Origin: Mycolicibacterium rutilum
GTDB taxonomy: Bacteria > Actinomycetota > Actinomycetes > Mycobacteriales > Mycobacteriaceae
Assembly (NCBI RefSeq): GCF_900108565.1
Contig: NZ_LT629971.1
Location: 5,923,832 to 5,987,831, forward strand
Direction: 5' to 3'
Length of the DNA stretch: 64,000 bases
Shown here: positions 8,262 to 15,582 of the stretch, in pieces
How the letters are laid out: every line of letters starts with the position of its first letter
How positions within the stretch are numbered: the first letter of the stretch is position 1
Position numbers and translations under genes: made by a program
Notes under the pieces: model-generated
Seen by the model: the letters and a program-made list of their open reading frames with translations, nothing else
What the model was told of the DNA's origin: nothing
The model's database searches: none

Positions 8262-8783
8262 CTAGAAGTCGCCGGAGTTGCGGCGCAGCGTCTGGATCGA
8301 GGCGGCCAGCGCCCGCGATTCGGCGTCGGACATCCCGATGTCGGCGAACACCTCGTTGTTGAGCGTCACCGTGGCGTCCTCGACGGTCGACCGGCCCAGC
8401 TCGGTGATCCGCACCAGCGTGGTCCGTCCGTCGGTCGGGTGTGGGATCCGCTCGACCAGCCCGGCGGCCTCCAGCCGGCGGATCGCGTGCGTGACGCTGG
8501 TGACGTGCACCTGCAGCCGGTCGGAGGCCTTGGTGATCGGCAGCGCGCCGTTGCGGGTGAAGGCCAGCAGCCGCAGCAGCTCGAACCGCGAGAAGCTCAG
8601 GTCATAGGGCCGCAGCGCGCCTTCGACCCGCGCGAGCAGGATCTGGTGGGCCCGCATCACCGAGGTCACCGCCACCATGCCGTCGGCGACGTCGCTCCAT
8701 CCCGACCGCTCCCAGTTGTCGCGGGCGAGCGCGATCGGGTCCCGGTGGTCCTGCCGCGAAGGCGGTGACGGTTCTGGGGCCAC
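8262..8783 (-). CDS. MarR-family regulator, last gene of the ThDP/KAS III-like operon
   Basis: 173-residue winged-helix regulator. The HTH and wing include LSFSRFELLRLLAFTRNG and VHVTSVTHAIRRLEAAGLVE, followed by PHPTDGRTTLVRIT. The start is taken as the GTG at 8783. An ATG at 8793 overlaps the upstream stop but opens another frame. It lies 6 bases after the aminotransferase stop on the same strand, so it is the promoter-distal member of the five-gene operon and a candidate feedback regulator of it. Confidence 0.87.
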   Translation of the reverse strand: MAPEPSPPSRQDHRDPIALARDNWERSGWSDVADGMVAVTSVMRAHQILLARVEGALRPYDLSFSRFELLRLLAFTRNGALPITKASDRLQVHVTSVTHAIRRLEAAGLVERIPHPTDGRTTLVRITELGRSTVEDATVTLNNEVFADIGMSDAESRALAASIQTLRRNSGDF

Positions 8784-8789
8784 GCCTCT

Positions 8790-9839
8790 TCATACCGCAT
8801 CCTCCGGCGGCGTCCGCGGATTTGCGGTCGGCGGCGCCACCGCCGCCAGCACCGCGCGGGTGGACCCGCGGTCGCCGACGGTGATCCGCACGCCACCGCC
8901 GGCGTAGTGGCGCACCCGCAGACCGCTCGCGTCGAACACTCCGCGCCAGTCGCCGGGAAGGTAGACGAAATTCGCGTGGCTGTCGGCGCTGTACACGCCG
9001 GCCGCCCGCAACCGCCTCTGCAGGTATCGGCGCTCACCGGCGATCATCCGGATCCGTTGCTGCAGTTCGGCTTCCGCGTCGAACGACGCCGCCACGGCGA
9101 CCAGGGCGGTGATCGCCACCCCGAACGGCAGCTGCATCGTCCACAGCCGACGCGCCAGCGCGGGCGCGCAGAACCCGTAACCGATGCGCAGGCCGGCCAA
9201 CCCGTACGCCTTGGAGAACGTCCGGATCACAACGAGATTCGGATACCGCGCGATCAGGGACATGGTGTCGAGACGGGAATCGGGCGGCAGGAACTCGGCG
9301 TAGGCCTCGTCGAGCAGCACCACCGTCTGCGGCGGCACCTGCGACAGGAACCAGTCGATGTCGGCGGCGGGCTCGACCGTGCCGGTCGGGTTGTGCGGCC
9401 GGCACACCACCACCACCCGCGCGCCGGCCGCCGCGGCCGCCATGGCCTCGAGGTCGTGATGGCCGTGCGCGTCGAGGGCGACGGTGACCGACCGCAGCCG
9501 GGCCATCTGCGCGAAGATCGGATACCCGTCGAACGTCGGCGCCGCCATCACCATCGTCTCGCCCGGGTCGGTCACCGCGTGCAGTACCTGCATGATCACC
9601 CCGGTCGCGCCGACGCCGATGACGATCTGATCGTCGGCCACCCCGATGCGGCCGGCGATCAACGAGCGCAGCCGCTCGGGCAGGTACTCGGGATACCGGT
9701 TGGCCGCTTCGATCGACGCGCTCAACGCGGTCTGCACCGACGGCAGCGGCGGGAACGGATTCTCGTTGAGCGACAACGCCGTTGGGTCCGTCGCGGTGGG
9801 CAGCGCGCCGACCGCGCCGAGTCCGGCCGGTAGCGCCAT
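8790..9839 (-). CDS. PLP-dependent aminotransferase, HisC/Pat-like (class I/II)
   Basis: Fold-type I aminotransferase of 349 residues. Visible are the N-terminal SLNENPFPPLPSV, the PLP-ring segment RPHNPTGTVEP (about 147-157), LDEAYAEF with the pyridine-N Asp (D177), the Schiff-base lysine K210 in TFSKAYGLAGLRIGYG, and the C-terminal VRHYAGGGVRITVG. It resembles histidinol-phosphate and aromatic aminotransferases, but the neighbours are not histidine genes. Inside this operon it more likely aminates the keto product of the ThDP/KAS III-like enzymes, or supplies an alpha-keto acid substrate. The ATG at 9839 overlaps the upstream stop by one base, so it is translationally coupled. Confidence 0.88.
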   Translation of the reverse strand: MALPAGLGAVGALPTATDPTALSLNENPFPPLPSVQTALSASIEAANRYPEYLPERLRSLIAGRIGVADDQIVIGVGATGVIMQVLHAVTDPGETMVMAAPTFDGYPIFAQMARLRSVTVALDAHGHHDLEAMAAAAAGARVVVVCRPHNPTGTVEPAADIDWFLSQVPPQTVVLLDEAYAEFLPPDSRLDTMSLIARYPNLVVIRTFSKAYGLAGLRIGYGFCAPALARRLWTMQLPFGVAITALVAVAASFDAEAELQQRIRMIAGERRYLQRRLRAAGVYSADSHANFVYLPGDWRGVFDASGLRVRHYAGGGVRITVGDRGSTRAVLAAVAPPTANPRTPPEDAV

Positions 9840-10849
9840 CAGTCCCGGCCGCCCCACCGCACCGCCGCGGCGCCTGCGAAGTCGCCGGCGTGCGCGAACG
9901 CCGCCATCAACACCACATCACCCGCGCCGAGTTTGCCGTCGGTGACCGCCCGGTCGAGGTTGATCGGGATGCCCGCGCCGAACAGGTTGCCGCACTCGTC
10001 GAACGTGTCGACGTGCCGTTCGGCGGGCAGTTCGAGCGCCTCGCGCCAGTTCCGCAGGAACACCCGGTTGGGCTGGTTGGAGACGAACAGATCCAGATCG
10101 GCGGGCTTGACGCCGATCCTGTCGCACACCGCATACGACACCTCGGGGACCTGTCGATTGCCGCGCGCCAGCACCTTGGTGATCTTGCTGTCGGTGAAGC
10201 CGATGTAGCCCTCCCCCGGACCCGGCTGCCACCACTTGCGCGGCGGGTCGGCGGCGATCGTCATGTCGCCGGCGTATTCGCCGTAGGTGCGGCATTCGAC
10301 GGCCAGGATCGGCGAGCGGTCCGACACCGCCACCAGGCCGACGGCCGCCCCGTCGCCGGGCACCGCCGCCTGGGCTTTGCGCCGCACCCCCGGTTGGTCG
10401 AACACCTGGCCGGCGGCGTTCTGCGCGACGGCGATGACCGCGGTGCGCCCGGCACCGGTGGCCAGCAGCTGCTGCGCCAACTGCAGGCCCAGGACGAACG
10501 CCGCGCAGCCGCCGTTGTGCAGGTCGAACACCCACGCCGGTTTCATGCCGAGCCGGTGGGCCATGGCGCCGCCGCCGCCGTAGAACGGCATGTCAGGCAT
10601 CTGGGTGTGGGTGATCAGCACGTCGGCGCCGGTGATCGCGTCGTGGCCGTGGCGCTCGATCAACCCGGCCGCGGCGCGTTCGATCATGTCGACCGCGGTC
10701 TCGTCCTGCGCGACGTGATGGCGCCACTTCGGCGCCCGGAACATCACGCTGTCGCGCAGCTCGTCGGACTCGGCGAACTGCGCGTAGTAGTCGGCGCCGA
10801 TCGGTTCGCCGGGCAGATAGGTGGAGACGTCGAGCAGGCTGACGGTCAT
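9839..10849 (-). CDS. KAS III (FabH)-like thiolase-fold protein with altered active site
   Basis: 336-residue beta-ketoacyl-ACP synthase III-family protein. The nucleophile C115 is kept in DLHNGGCAAFVLG. The family's His-Gln-Ala-Asn active-site motif is replaced by SNQPN (residues 257-261), so Asn258 sits where FabH has its catalytic His. Asn288 in DECGNLFGAG matches the third FabH residue. His loss is typical of family members that transfer acyl groups rather than make C-C bonds by decarboxylation, but the reaction here is unknown. It is 6 bases downstream of the SRPBCC gene and overlaps the aminotransferase start. Confidence 0.85.
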   Translation of the reverse strand: MTVSLLDVSTYLPGEPIGADYYAQFAESDELRDSVMFRAPKWRHHVAQDETAVDMIERAAAGLIERHGHDAITGADVLITHTQMPDMPFYGGGGAMAHRLGMKPAWVFDLHNGGCAAFVLGLQLAQQLLATGAGRTAVIAVAQNAAGQVFDQPGVRRKAQAAVPGDGAAVGLVAVSDRSPILAVECRTYGEYAGDMTIAADPPRKWWQPGPGEGYIGFTDSKITKVLARGNRQVPEVSYAVCDRIGVKPADLDLFVSNQPNRVFLRNWREALELPAERHVDTFDECGNLFGAGIPINLDRAVTDGKLGAGDVVLMAAFAHAGDFAGAAAVRWGGRD

Positions 10850-10855
10850 CGGTGC

Positions 10856-11521
10856 TCACCTCATCCAATCCGGGGTGACCGAAAGACCGTTGCGGTGACG
10901 GTATTCCGCGATGGCCTTGAGGTTGCGCAGCTCCAACAGGTGTCCGGCGCCGAACATGTCCCAGAAATCGCCCACCCACACCGGACGCTGCGGCGGAGCG
11001 GTCTGCGGGTAGGGGTTGTGGTCGTAGAACGGATGGTGGCAGTTCGTCCACAGCACCACCGAACCGGGCCGGTCGAACACCACCTGCGCGTCGACGATGC
11101 GCATCAGGTAGATCATCCACAGGTGGGCGCCCTGATCCCACGCGCAGTGGTAGTCCACGGTCCTGGCCTGCCGGTTCGCCACGGTGCGGGTGAAGATCCT
11201 TGTCTCCGAACCCAACCGGTCGTACGCCGACCACAGCCCGGGCTCTTCGGTCGGAGCGAAGCCGCGCAGGCTGTAGGTCCACTCCTCCAAACATCGGGTG
11301 TCGGCGAGGTAGTCGAACAGGTCGTCGGGCGGACAGTCGATGTGGCTGTTAACCGTGCAGTACTCGCCGAACACCTCGTCGTGCGGGTAGACCGACCGCA
11401 TCATCTCCATGATGAGCGGGGTTGCCCGTTCCCGCGGTGACGTCTCGATGCGGATCAACCCGTCGAGCGGTTCGGGTGAGCCGCGGTGGGCGGTGATGTC
11501 GTCAAGCGCGGGCAGTGTCAT
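10856..11521 (-). CDS. SRPBCC / polyketide-cyclase-like protein
   Basis: 221-residue protein of likely START/SRPBCC fold. EYCTVNSHIDCPPDDLFDYL followed by RCLEEWTYSLRGF is the characteristic first strand-helix-turn of aromatase/cyclase and related lipid-binding proteins. The C-terminal half is rich in aromatic residues and His (TNCHHPFYDHNPY). Members bind hydrophobic intermediates and may catalyse cyclisation or dehydration. The start overlaps the ThDP-enzyme stop by 20 bases, indicating tight coupling. Assignment is from pattern recognition and is less secure than its neighbours. Confidence 0.7.
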   Translation of the reverse strand: MTLPALDDITAHRGSPEPLDGLIRIETSPRERATPLIMEMMRSVYPHDEVFGEYCTVNSHIDCPPDDLFDYLADTRCLEEWTYSLRGFAPTEEPGLWSAYDRLGSETRIFTRTVANRQARTVDYHCAWDQGAHLWMIYLMRIVDAQVVFDRPGSVVLWTNCHHPFYDHNPYPQTAPPQRPVWVGDFWDMFGAGHLLELRNLKAIAEYRHRNGLSVTPDWMR

Positions 11522-13187
11522 GACCGGGGTGCTCCTTTGCGGTAAATGGTGTGCCGAGAAATGCTGCGAACGGCGGGATTTCGTCGGCCGAACAGTCGAC
11601 GCTGATCACCGCGGGCCCGTCCGTGTCGAGCGCCGCCGACAGCGCGGCGCGCAGCCCGTCGACGTCGTCGACGTCGGTGGCGGGCAGGCCCGGGAACATC
11701 GCGCGCAGCCCCGCCCCGAGGTGGCTCGCGCCGAACCGGTTGTAGCTGTACCGGTCGCCGTAGAACACCTGTTCCCGGGTCACGCACATCGCGTGCGCGT
11801 GATTGTCGAAGAGGCAGAACGTGATCGGCAGCCGGTATTGCCACGCAGTGTGGATCTCCATGCCGTGCATGTAGAAGCTGCCGTCGCCGGCGATGACGAC
11901 GGTGCGGTTGCACCGCGCGAACGCCATGCCGATCGCGGCGCCGAAGCTGTAGCCCATGCCGCCCATGCCGAGCGCGACGACGAACCGCCCGTCGCGGCGC
12001 GCCGGGAGATGGTGGATGGCCGCGGCGCCGATGTTGCCCGCGTCGACGACGACGTCGACGCTGCCGGGCAGCAGCTCGTCCAGCGCCACCATCGCGTCGC
12101 GGTAGCGCACCCCGACGCCCGAGTGCGGCGGCGTCGGTAATTCGGTGCGCGGCAACGCCTCCGGCACCCGCAGCCGGGCGGGCCGGCCCTCCCCTGAGAG
12201 CGCGGCGATCAGCGTCGTCAGCGAGACGCGCAGATCGTCGCTGTGCACATGGGTGCATCGCGGGTACGGCGGCGCACACCCGAGGGACAGGACCGGCACC
12301 GCCGCCAACGCATCGTCGAGACCGGCGCGCGCCGTGACGCTCATCCGCGTGCCGACGAGCAGGCACACCGCGCTGTCCGCGACGGCCGCCGCGACCCCGG
12401 GATGGCCCATCACGCCGGTGACGCCCAGCGCCGACGACGACCCGCGCCCGGGCGTGCCGGCCACATCCTTGGCGTCCGGCACCGTGGCCACCCGGGCCCG
12501 CAGCAAGGCCCGCAGACATTCGAGTTCACGTCGGGCGTCGTCGCGCGCCACCTGCTCACCGGCGATGATCGTGACCGGGCCCGCGGCGCTGCGCAGCGCC
12601 CGGGCGATCGGGTGCGGGTCGGCGGACCGGGCGCCGGTACTCGCATCGCCACCGAAGCCGTTGACCGGAACTGCGCCCTGCTGAACATCTTTCGGGAGCA
12701 ACAGCACCGCCGGGCCGCGCAACTCGCGGGCCGCTGCGACGGCGGCGGGCAGCGCGGAGACGATGTCGACCGGCGTCGTCACCCGTCGGCAGAACACCGA
12801 CACCGACGCGAACAACGCCGTCGCGTCCAGCGCGCCGTTGCGGCCGCTGGTGTCCTGGAACGCGCCCCGCCCGTCGAGGGCCGTCGGCGGCTGCCCGATC
12901 AGCGCCAGCACCGGCACCCGGCTGGCCAGCGCCTCCCCAAGTCCCGGCACGGTGTTCAGGCACCCGCCGCCCGACGTCGCGGCGAGCACACCGAACCCGG
13001 CGCCGCCGCGGCTGTAGCCGTCGGCCATGGTGGCCGCGGAGAACTCATGCTTGGCGAGCACGGCGGTGATGTCGGCGCGGAAGACCGCGGCGTCGTAGAG
13101 GTCCTCGATGTTGGCGCCGTCCACACCGAAGATGTGCCCGACGCCGATCGCCGCCAGGTATTCGACGATGTGATCGACGACCCGCAT
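11502..13187 (-). CDS. Thiamine diphosphate-dependent enzyme, acetolactate synthase-like
   Basis: 561-residue ThDP enzyme with the acetolactate synthase/benzoylformate decarboxylase domain order. The N-terminal pyrimidine domain has the cofactor-activating E48 in KHEFSAATMADGYSR, followed by a central domain. The C-terminal pyrophosphate domain has the metal motif GDGSF (434-438) ending in DN (461-462). Sequence outside these motifs is unlike valine/isoleucine-pathway IlvB, and no small subunit is present. A carboligase making an acyloin or alpha-hydroxy ketone is plausible. ATG at 13187 with AGCAGGTG upstream. First gene of the operon, behind a SigL-type promoter. Confidence 0.87.
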   Translation of the reverse strand: MRVVDHIVEYLAAIGVGHIFGVDGANIEDLYDAAVFRADITAVLAKHEFSAATMADGYSRGGAGFGVLAATSGGGCLNTVPGLGEALASRVPVLALIGQPPTALDGRGAFQDTSGRNGALDATALFASVSVFCRRVTTPVDIVSALPAAVAAARELRGPAVLLLPKDVQQGAVPVNGFGGDASTGARSADPHPIARALRSAAGPVTIIAGEQVARDDARRELECLRALLRARVATVPDAKDVAGTPGRGSSSALGVTGVMGHPGVAAAVADSAVCLLVGTRMSVTARAGLDDALAAVPVLSLGCAPPYPRCTHVHSDDLRVSLTTLIAALSGEGRPARLRVPEALPRTELPTPPHSGVGVRYRDAMVALDELLPGSVDVVVDAGNIGAAAIHHLPARRDGRFVVALGMGGMGYSFGAAIGMAFARCNRTVVIAGDGSFYMHGMEIHTAWQYRLPITFCLFDNHAHAMCVTREQVFYGDRYSYNRFGASHLGAGLRAMFPGLPATDVDDVDGLRAALSAALDTDGPAVISVDCSADEIPPFAAFLGTPFTAKEHPGHDTARA

Positions 13188-13217
13188 GTGTCACCTGCTT
13201 CCGCACGCCCTAGCAGT

Positions 13218-13245
13218 GACACGCGCCACACCGCGATCCGGTTCA
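13218..13245 (-). promoter_or_regulatory. SigL-type promoter of the ThDP/KAS III-like operon
   Basis: Minus strand: TGAACC (13240-13245), exactly 16 bases, then CGTGTC (13218-13223). This fits the published mycobacterial SigL consensus TGAACC-N16-18-CGTgtr. The predicted start is about 25 bases before the ATG at 13187. It lies 15 bases beyond the ribosome-proximal end of rslA. Confidence 0.72.
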
Positions 13246-13259
13246 CCGGATCGGTGGAT

Positions 13260-13952
13260 TTACACCGGACGTTCCAGCAGCACCTTGCCCGAGTCGGGCG
13301 AAACCAGTTGCACGGCGGCGATTTCGTGCATCTGCAGCGGGGTGTTGGCGCTGGGCAGCGCGGTCGCCCCGGACAGCCCCAGCCAGGTGGCGACCTGATT
13401 GCGGCTGCCGTCGTGGCCGACCACCACCATGGCCAGGTTCTGCGGGTCGCCACCGCTCTGGCCCCAGTCCCCGTACGAGCACGCCATGTCGATGCGGGTG
13501 CCCCAGCCGTAGCCGGTCATCGAGACCGTGGCGTTGATCGGCGTCTCGGACACCTTGTTCATCTCCAGCTGCTGGCCGGACGCCTGCGGCGGCGCATCGC
13601 TGCCCAGCCCGAACGCGTCCGGGCGGATCACCAGAACCAGGCCGACGGCGAGCACCGCGGCCGCCGCGCCCACCGCGGCCGTCGCGAGCCAGCGGGTGCG
13701 CCGGCGCCGGGCGCGCACCTTGTCCAGCAGCGTGTCGAGGAGTTCGGCGGGCGGTTCGGCGTGCGCGGGGTCCAGGTCGGTGAACGCGTCGGGCCCGATC
13801 TTGCCCAGCAGCGCGGGAATTCCGCTCAGCTCGGCGACCGCGGCCCGGCAGCTCGCGCAGGTCTTCAGATGCGCCTCGTAGGCGCGGCGTTCCTCGCTGC
13901 TCAGCGAACCCAGCACGTAGGCGGCGTCCCAGGTGACGTAGGAGTCGGTCAC
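13260..13952 (-). CDS. rslA: Zinc-containing anti-sigma factor RslA
   Basis: Membrane anti-sigma factor for SigL, 230 residues. The cytoplasmic ZAS domain has the H-x3-C-x2-C motif in AHLKTCASCRAAV (about residues 30-42). A single membrane helix WLATAAVGAAAAVLAVGLVL follows (about 88-107), then an extracytoplasmic domain ending in a conserved-looking VQLVSPDSGKVLLERP. In mycobacteria RslA holds SigL at the membrane and releases it on oxidation of the zinc centre. The GTG start overlaps the sigL stop (GTGA), the standard arrangement for the pair. Confidence 0.92.
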   Translation of the reverse strand: MTDSYVTWDAAYVLGSLSSEERRAYEAHLKTCASCRAAVAELSGIPALLGKIGPDAFTDLDPAHAEPPAELLDTLLDKVRARRRRTRWLATAAVGAAAAVLAVGLVLVIRPDAFGLGSDAPPQASGQQLEMNKVSETPINATVSMTGYGWGTRIDMACSYGDWGQSGGDPQNLAMVVVGHDGSRNQVATWLGLSGATALPSANTPLQMHEIAAVQLVSPDSGKVLLERPV

Positions 13953-14464
13953 CGCGTCACCCCCATTTCTTGCAGTTTGAGCTTGAGCGCCCGGACCCCG
14001 TAGTGCAGCCGCGATTTCACGGTGCCCTCGGCGATGTGCAGGTCGGCGGCGATCTGCGCCGTCGACCAGCCCTGGTAGTAGGCCCGGCTGATCACCGCGC
14101 GGTGCTCGTCGGACAGTTCTCTGATGGCTTCGCCGAGCAAGATCCGGTCCAAGGCAGACTCCACCTCATCGGGGCCGGCCCAATCCGCTTCGGCCTCCAT
14201 GTCCGCGGTGCCGGACTCGCTGCGGAACCGGGCGCTGCGCCGCTCATCGATGATCAGGTTGCGGGCCACGGTGAACAGCCAGGCCCGCGCCGATCGCGAG
14301 CTGTCCGCGGTCACCTCGGGATGCCGCCATGCGCGCAGTAGCGTCTCCTGCACCACATCCTCCGCCCGGGCTCGATCACCCGTCAGCCGGACCGCATACC
14401 GCCAGATGGCAGCGGCGTGCTCCGCATAGAGCACGCGCATCACGGTTGCCTCGGGGTCGTCCAA
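13949..14464 (-). CDS. sigL: ECF sigma factor SigL
   Basis: Extracytoplasmic-function sigma factor of about 171 residues. Region 2 includes WRYAVRLTGDRARAEDVVQE and ARAWLFTVARNLIIDERRSA. Region 4 includes ELSDEHRAVISRAYYQGWST and GTVKSRLHYGVRALK. The TTG at 14464 is preferred because GGAGG sits 6 bases upstream; a TTG at 14470 directly abuts GGAGG. Gene order mapA-sigL-rslA matches M. tuberculosis Rv0734-Rv0736, where SigL controls polyketide- and cell-envelope-related genes. A matching promoter lies just upstream, so it is autoregulated. Confidence 0.93.
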   Translation of the reverse strand: MDDPEATVMRVLYAEHAAAIWRYAVRLTGDRARAEDVVQETLLRAWRHPEVTADSSRSARAWLFTVARNLIIDERRSARFRSESGTADMEAEADWAGPDEVESALDRILLGEAIRELSDEHRAVISRAYYQGWSTAQIAADLHIAEGTVKSRLHYGVRALKLKLQEMGVTR

Positions 14465-14481
14465 ATTCAACCTCCGCTATG

Positions 14482-14509
14482 GATACGAATTTGCCCGTCG
14501 TGTGGTTCA
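14482..14509 (-). promoter_or_regulatory. SigL autoregulatory promoter
   Basis: Minus strand: TGAACC (14504-14509), 16 bases, CGTATC (14482-14487), directly before sigL. Fits the SigL consensus with the CGT core of the -10. Confidence 0.72.
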
Positions 14510-14527
14510 GTATCGGCCCCCCGAAGC

Positions 14528-14998
14528 TCAGAAGGGCATCGAGCGGCGTCCTTCGGCGTCGCCGCCGGTGAACCGTTCGTGCATCGTCAGCAGCACGGCC
14601 GCGCACGCCGCGCGCTCGGCGGGGTCGATCTCGTCGAGCACGCGGGCCAGTTCCCGCCGCCGATACGCGGTGACCTGCCGGACCAGCTTGCGGCCCGGCG
14701 CGGTCAGCTCGAGCGTGACCACGCTGCGATTCGACGGATCCGCACCCCGGACCAGGTATCCCGCGGCGTGCAGCCGGTCAGCCAGCCGTGTCACGGTCGA
14801 ACCGACGACACCGAGTGCCTTCGCGCATTCGGTGGACGTCGAGCGGCCCCGCTGCGCGAGCACGGCCAGCAACCGGAACTGGGGCAACGACACGTCGACG
14901 CGGTCCACGCTGCGCAGCGCCAGCCCGACCAGGTCTCGCGCTGCCACCTCGAAGGCCGTCAGCTCCTCGACGGGAGTCTTGGTCACGTCAGTTTCCAT
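14528..14998 (-). CDS. MarR-family transcriptional regulator
   Basis: 156-residue winged-helix regulator starting at the ATG at 14998. The HTH region is SLPQFRLLAVLAQRGRSTST plus GVVGSTVTRLADRLHAAGYL, with the wing at DPSNRSVVTLELT. It occupies the position of M. tuberculosis Rv0737 next to sigL-rslA. An in-frame extension upstream to 15064 exists but would run into a palindrome that is more likely its operator. It is divergent from the Fur-catalase pair. Confidence 0.87.
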   Translation of the reverse strand: METDVTKTPVEELTAFEVAARDLVGLALRSVDRVDVSLPQFRLLAVLAQRGRSTSTECAKALGVVGSTVTRLADRLHAAGYLVRGADPSNRSVVTLELTAPGRKLVRQVTAYRRRELARVLDEIDPAERAACAAVLLTMHERFTGGDAEGRRSMPF

Positions 14999-15070
14999 GA
15001 TCGGCGCATGGCGAAAAGTATTCCACGCGAGAGTCGATGACCGAGCCTCCGACAACTGTTGCATAAGGCA

Positions 15071-15091
15071 AGTCTTGCATTACGCAAGACT
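15071..15091. promoter_or_regulatory. Palindrome between MarR and Fur genes, candidate operator
   Basis: Perfect 8-bp arms AGTCTTGC (15071-15078) and GCAAGACT (15084-15091) around 5 bases. A second, looser inverted repeat (ACTTGAGTC...TCAAGT, 15101-15124) sits next to the Fur gene start. Either regulator could bind here. Confidence 0.6.
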
Positions 15092-15138
15092 AAGAGGCAG
15101 ACTTGAGTCTGGACTCGATCAAGTTTTATGGAGGCGGT

Positions 15139-15570
15139 ATGCCGGCGACCCAGTGGCGCGACGCACTGCGCTCGGCCGGCCTGCGGGTGACCCAGCCGCG
15201 GATAGCGGTTCTCGCCGAGGTGCACAGCCATCCCCACGCAGGCGTCGACGAGATCGCCGCGGCCGCCCGACGACGCATCGGGAAGCTGTCGACGCAGGCG
15301 GTTTACGACGTGCTCTACGCACTGACCGGCGCGGGCCTGGTGCGCCGCGTCGAACCGGCAGGCTCCCCCGCCCGCTTCGAACTGCAGAACGGGGACAACC
15401 ACCACCATGTCGTGTGCCGGCGCTGCGGGGCGATCGACGACGTCGACTGCGCAGCCGGGCGGGCACCGTGCCTGCACGCCGGCACCGACACCGGCTACCT
15501 GATCGACGAGGCCGAAGTGACGTTCTGGGGCGTCTGCCCCGGCTGTCAGCACGAACGACCAACCAACTGA
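15139..15570 (+). CDS. Fur-family regulator linked to catalase
   Basis: Metal-dependent peroxide or iron sensor of 143 residues. The winged-helix N-terminus has LRVTQPRIAVLAEVHSHPHA and STQAVYDVLYALTGAGLVRR. The regulatory metal site is in NHHHVVCRRCGAIDDVD. Two C-x2-C pairs (VCRRC and VCPGC) fit a structural zinc site. The ATG at 15139 follows GGAGGCGGT. The catalase gene starts 12 bases downstream, so this is a PerR/CatR- or FurA-like repressor of katA. Confidence 0.9.
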   Translation: MPATQWRDALRSAGLRVTQPRIAVLAEVHSHPHAGVDEIAAAARRRIGKLSTQAVYDVLYALTGAGLVRRVEPAGSPARFELQNGDNHHHVVCRRCGAIDDVDCAAGRAPCLHAGTDTGYLIDEAEVTFWGVCPGCQHERPTN

Positions 15571-15582
15571 ACGGAGATCACC

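Noticed and set aside
9782..11440. 552-codon plus-strand frame
   Set aside because: Antisense shadow of the KAS III-like and SRPBCC genes, no recognisable domain.
12243..14003. 586-codon plus-strand frame
   Set aside because: Antisense shadow of the ThDP enzyme and rslA.
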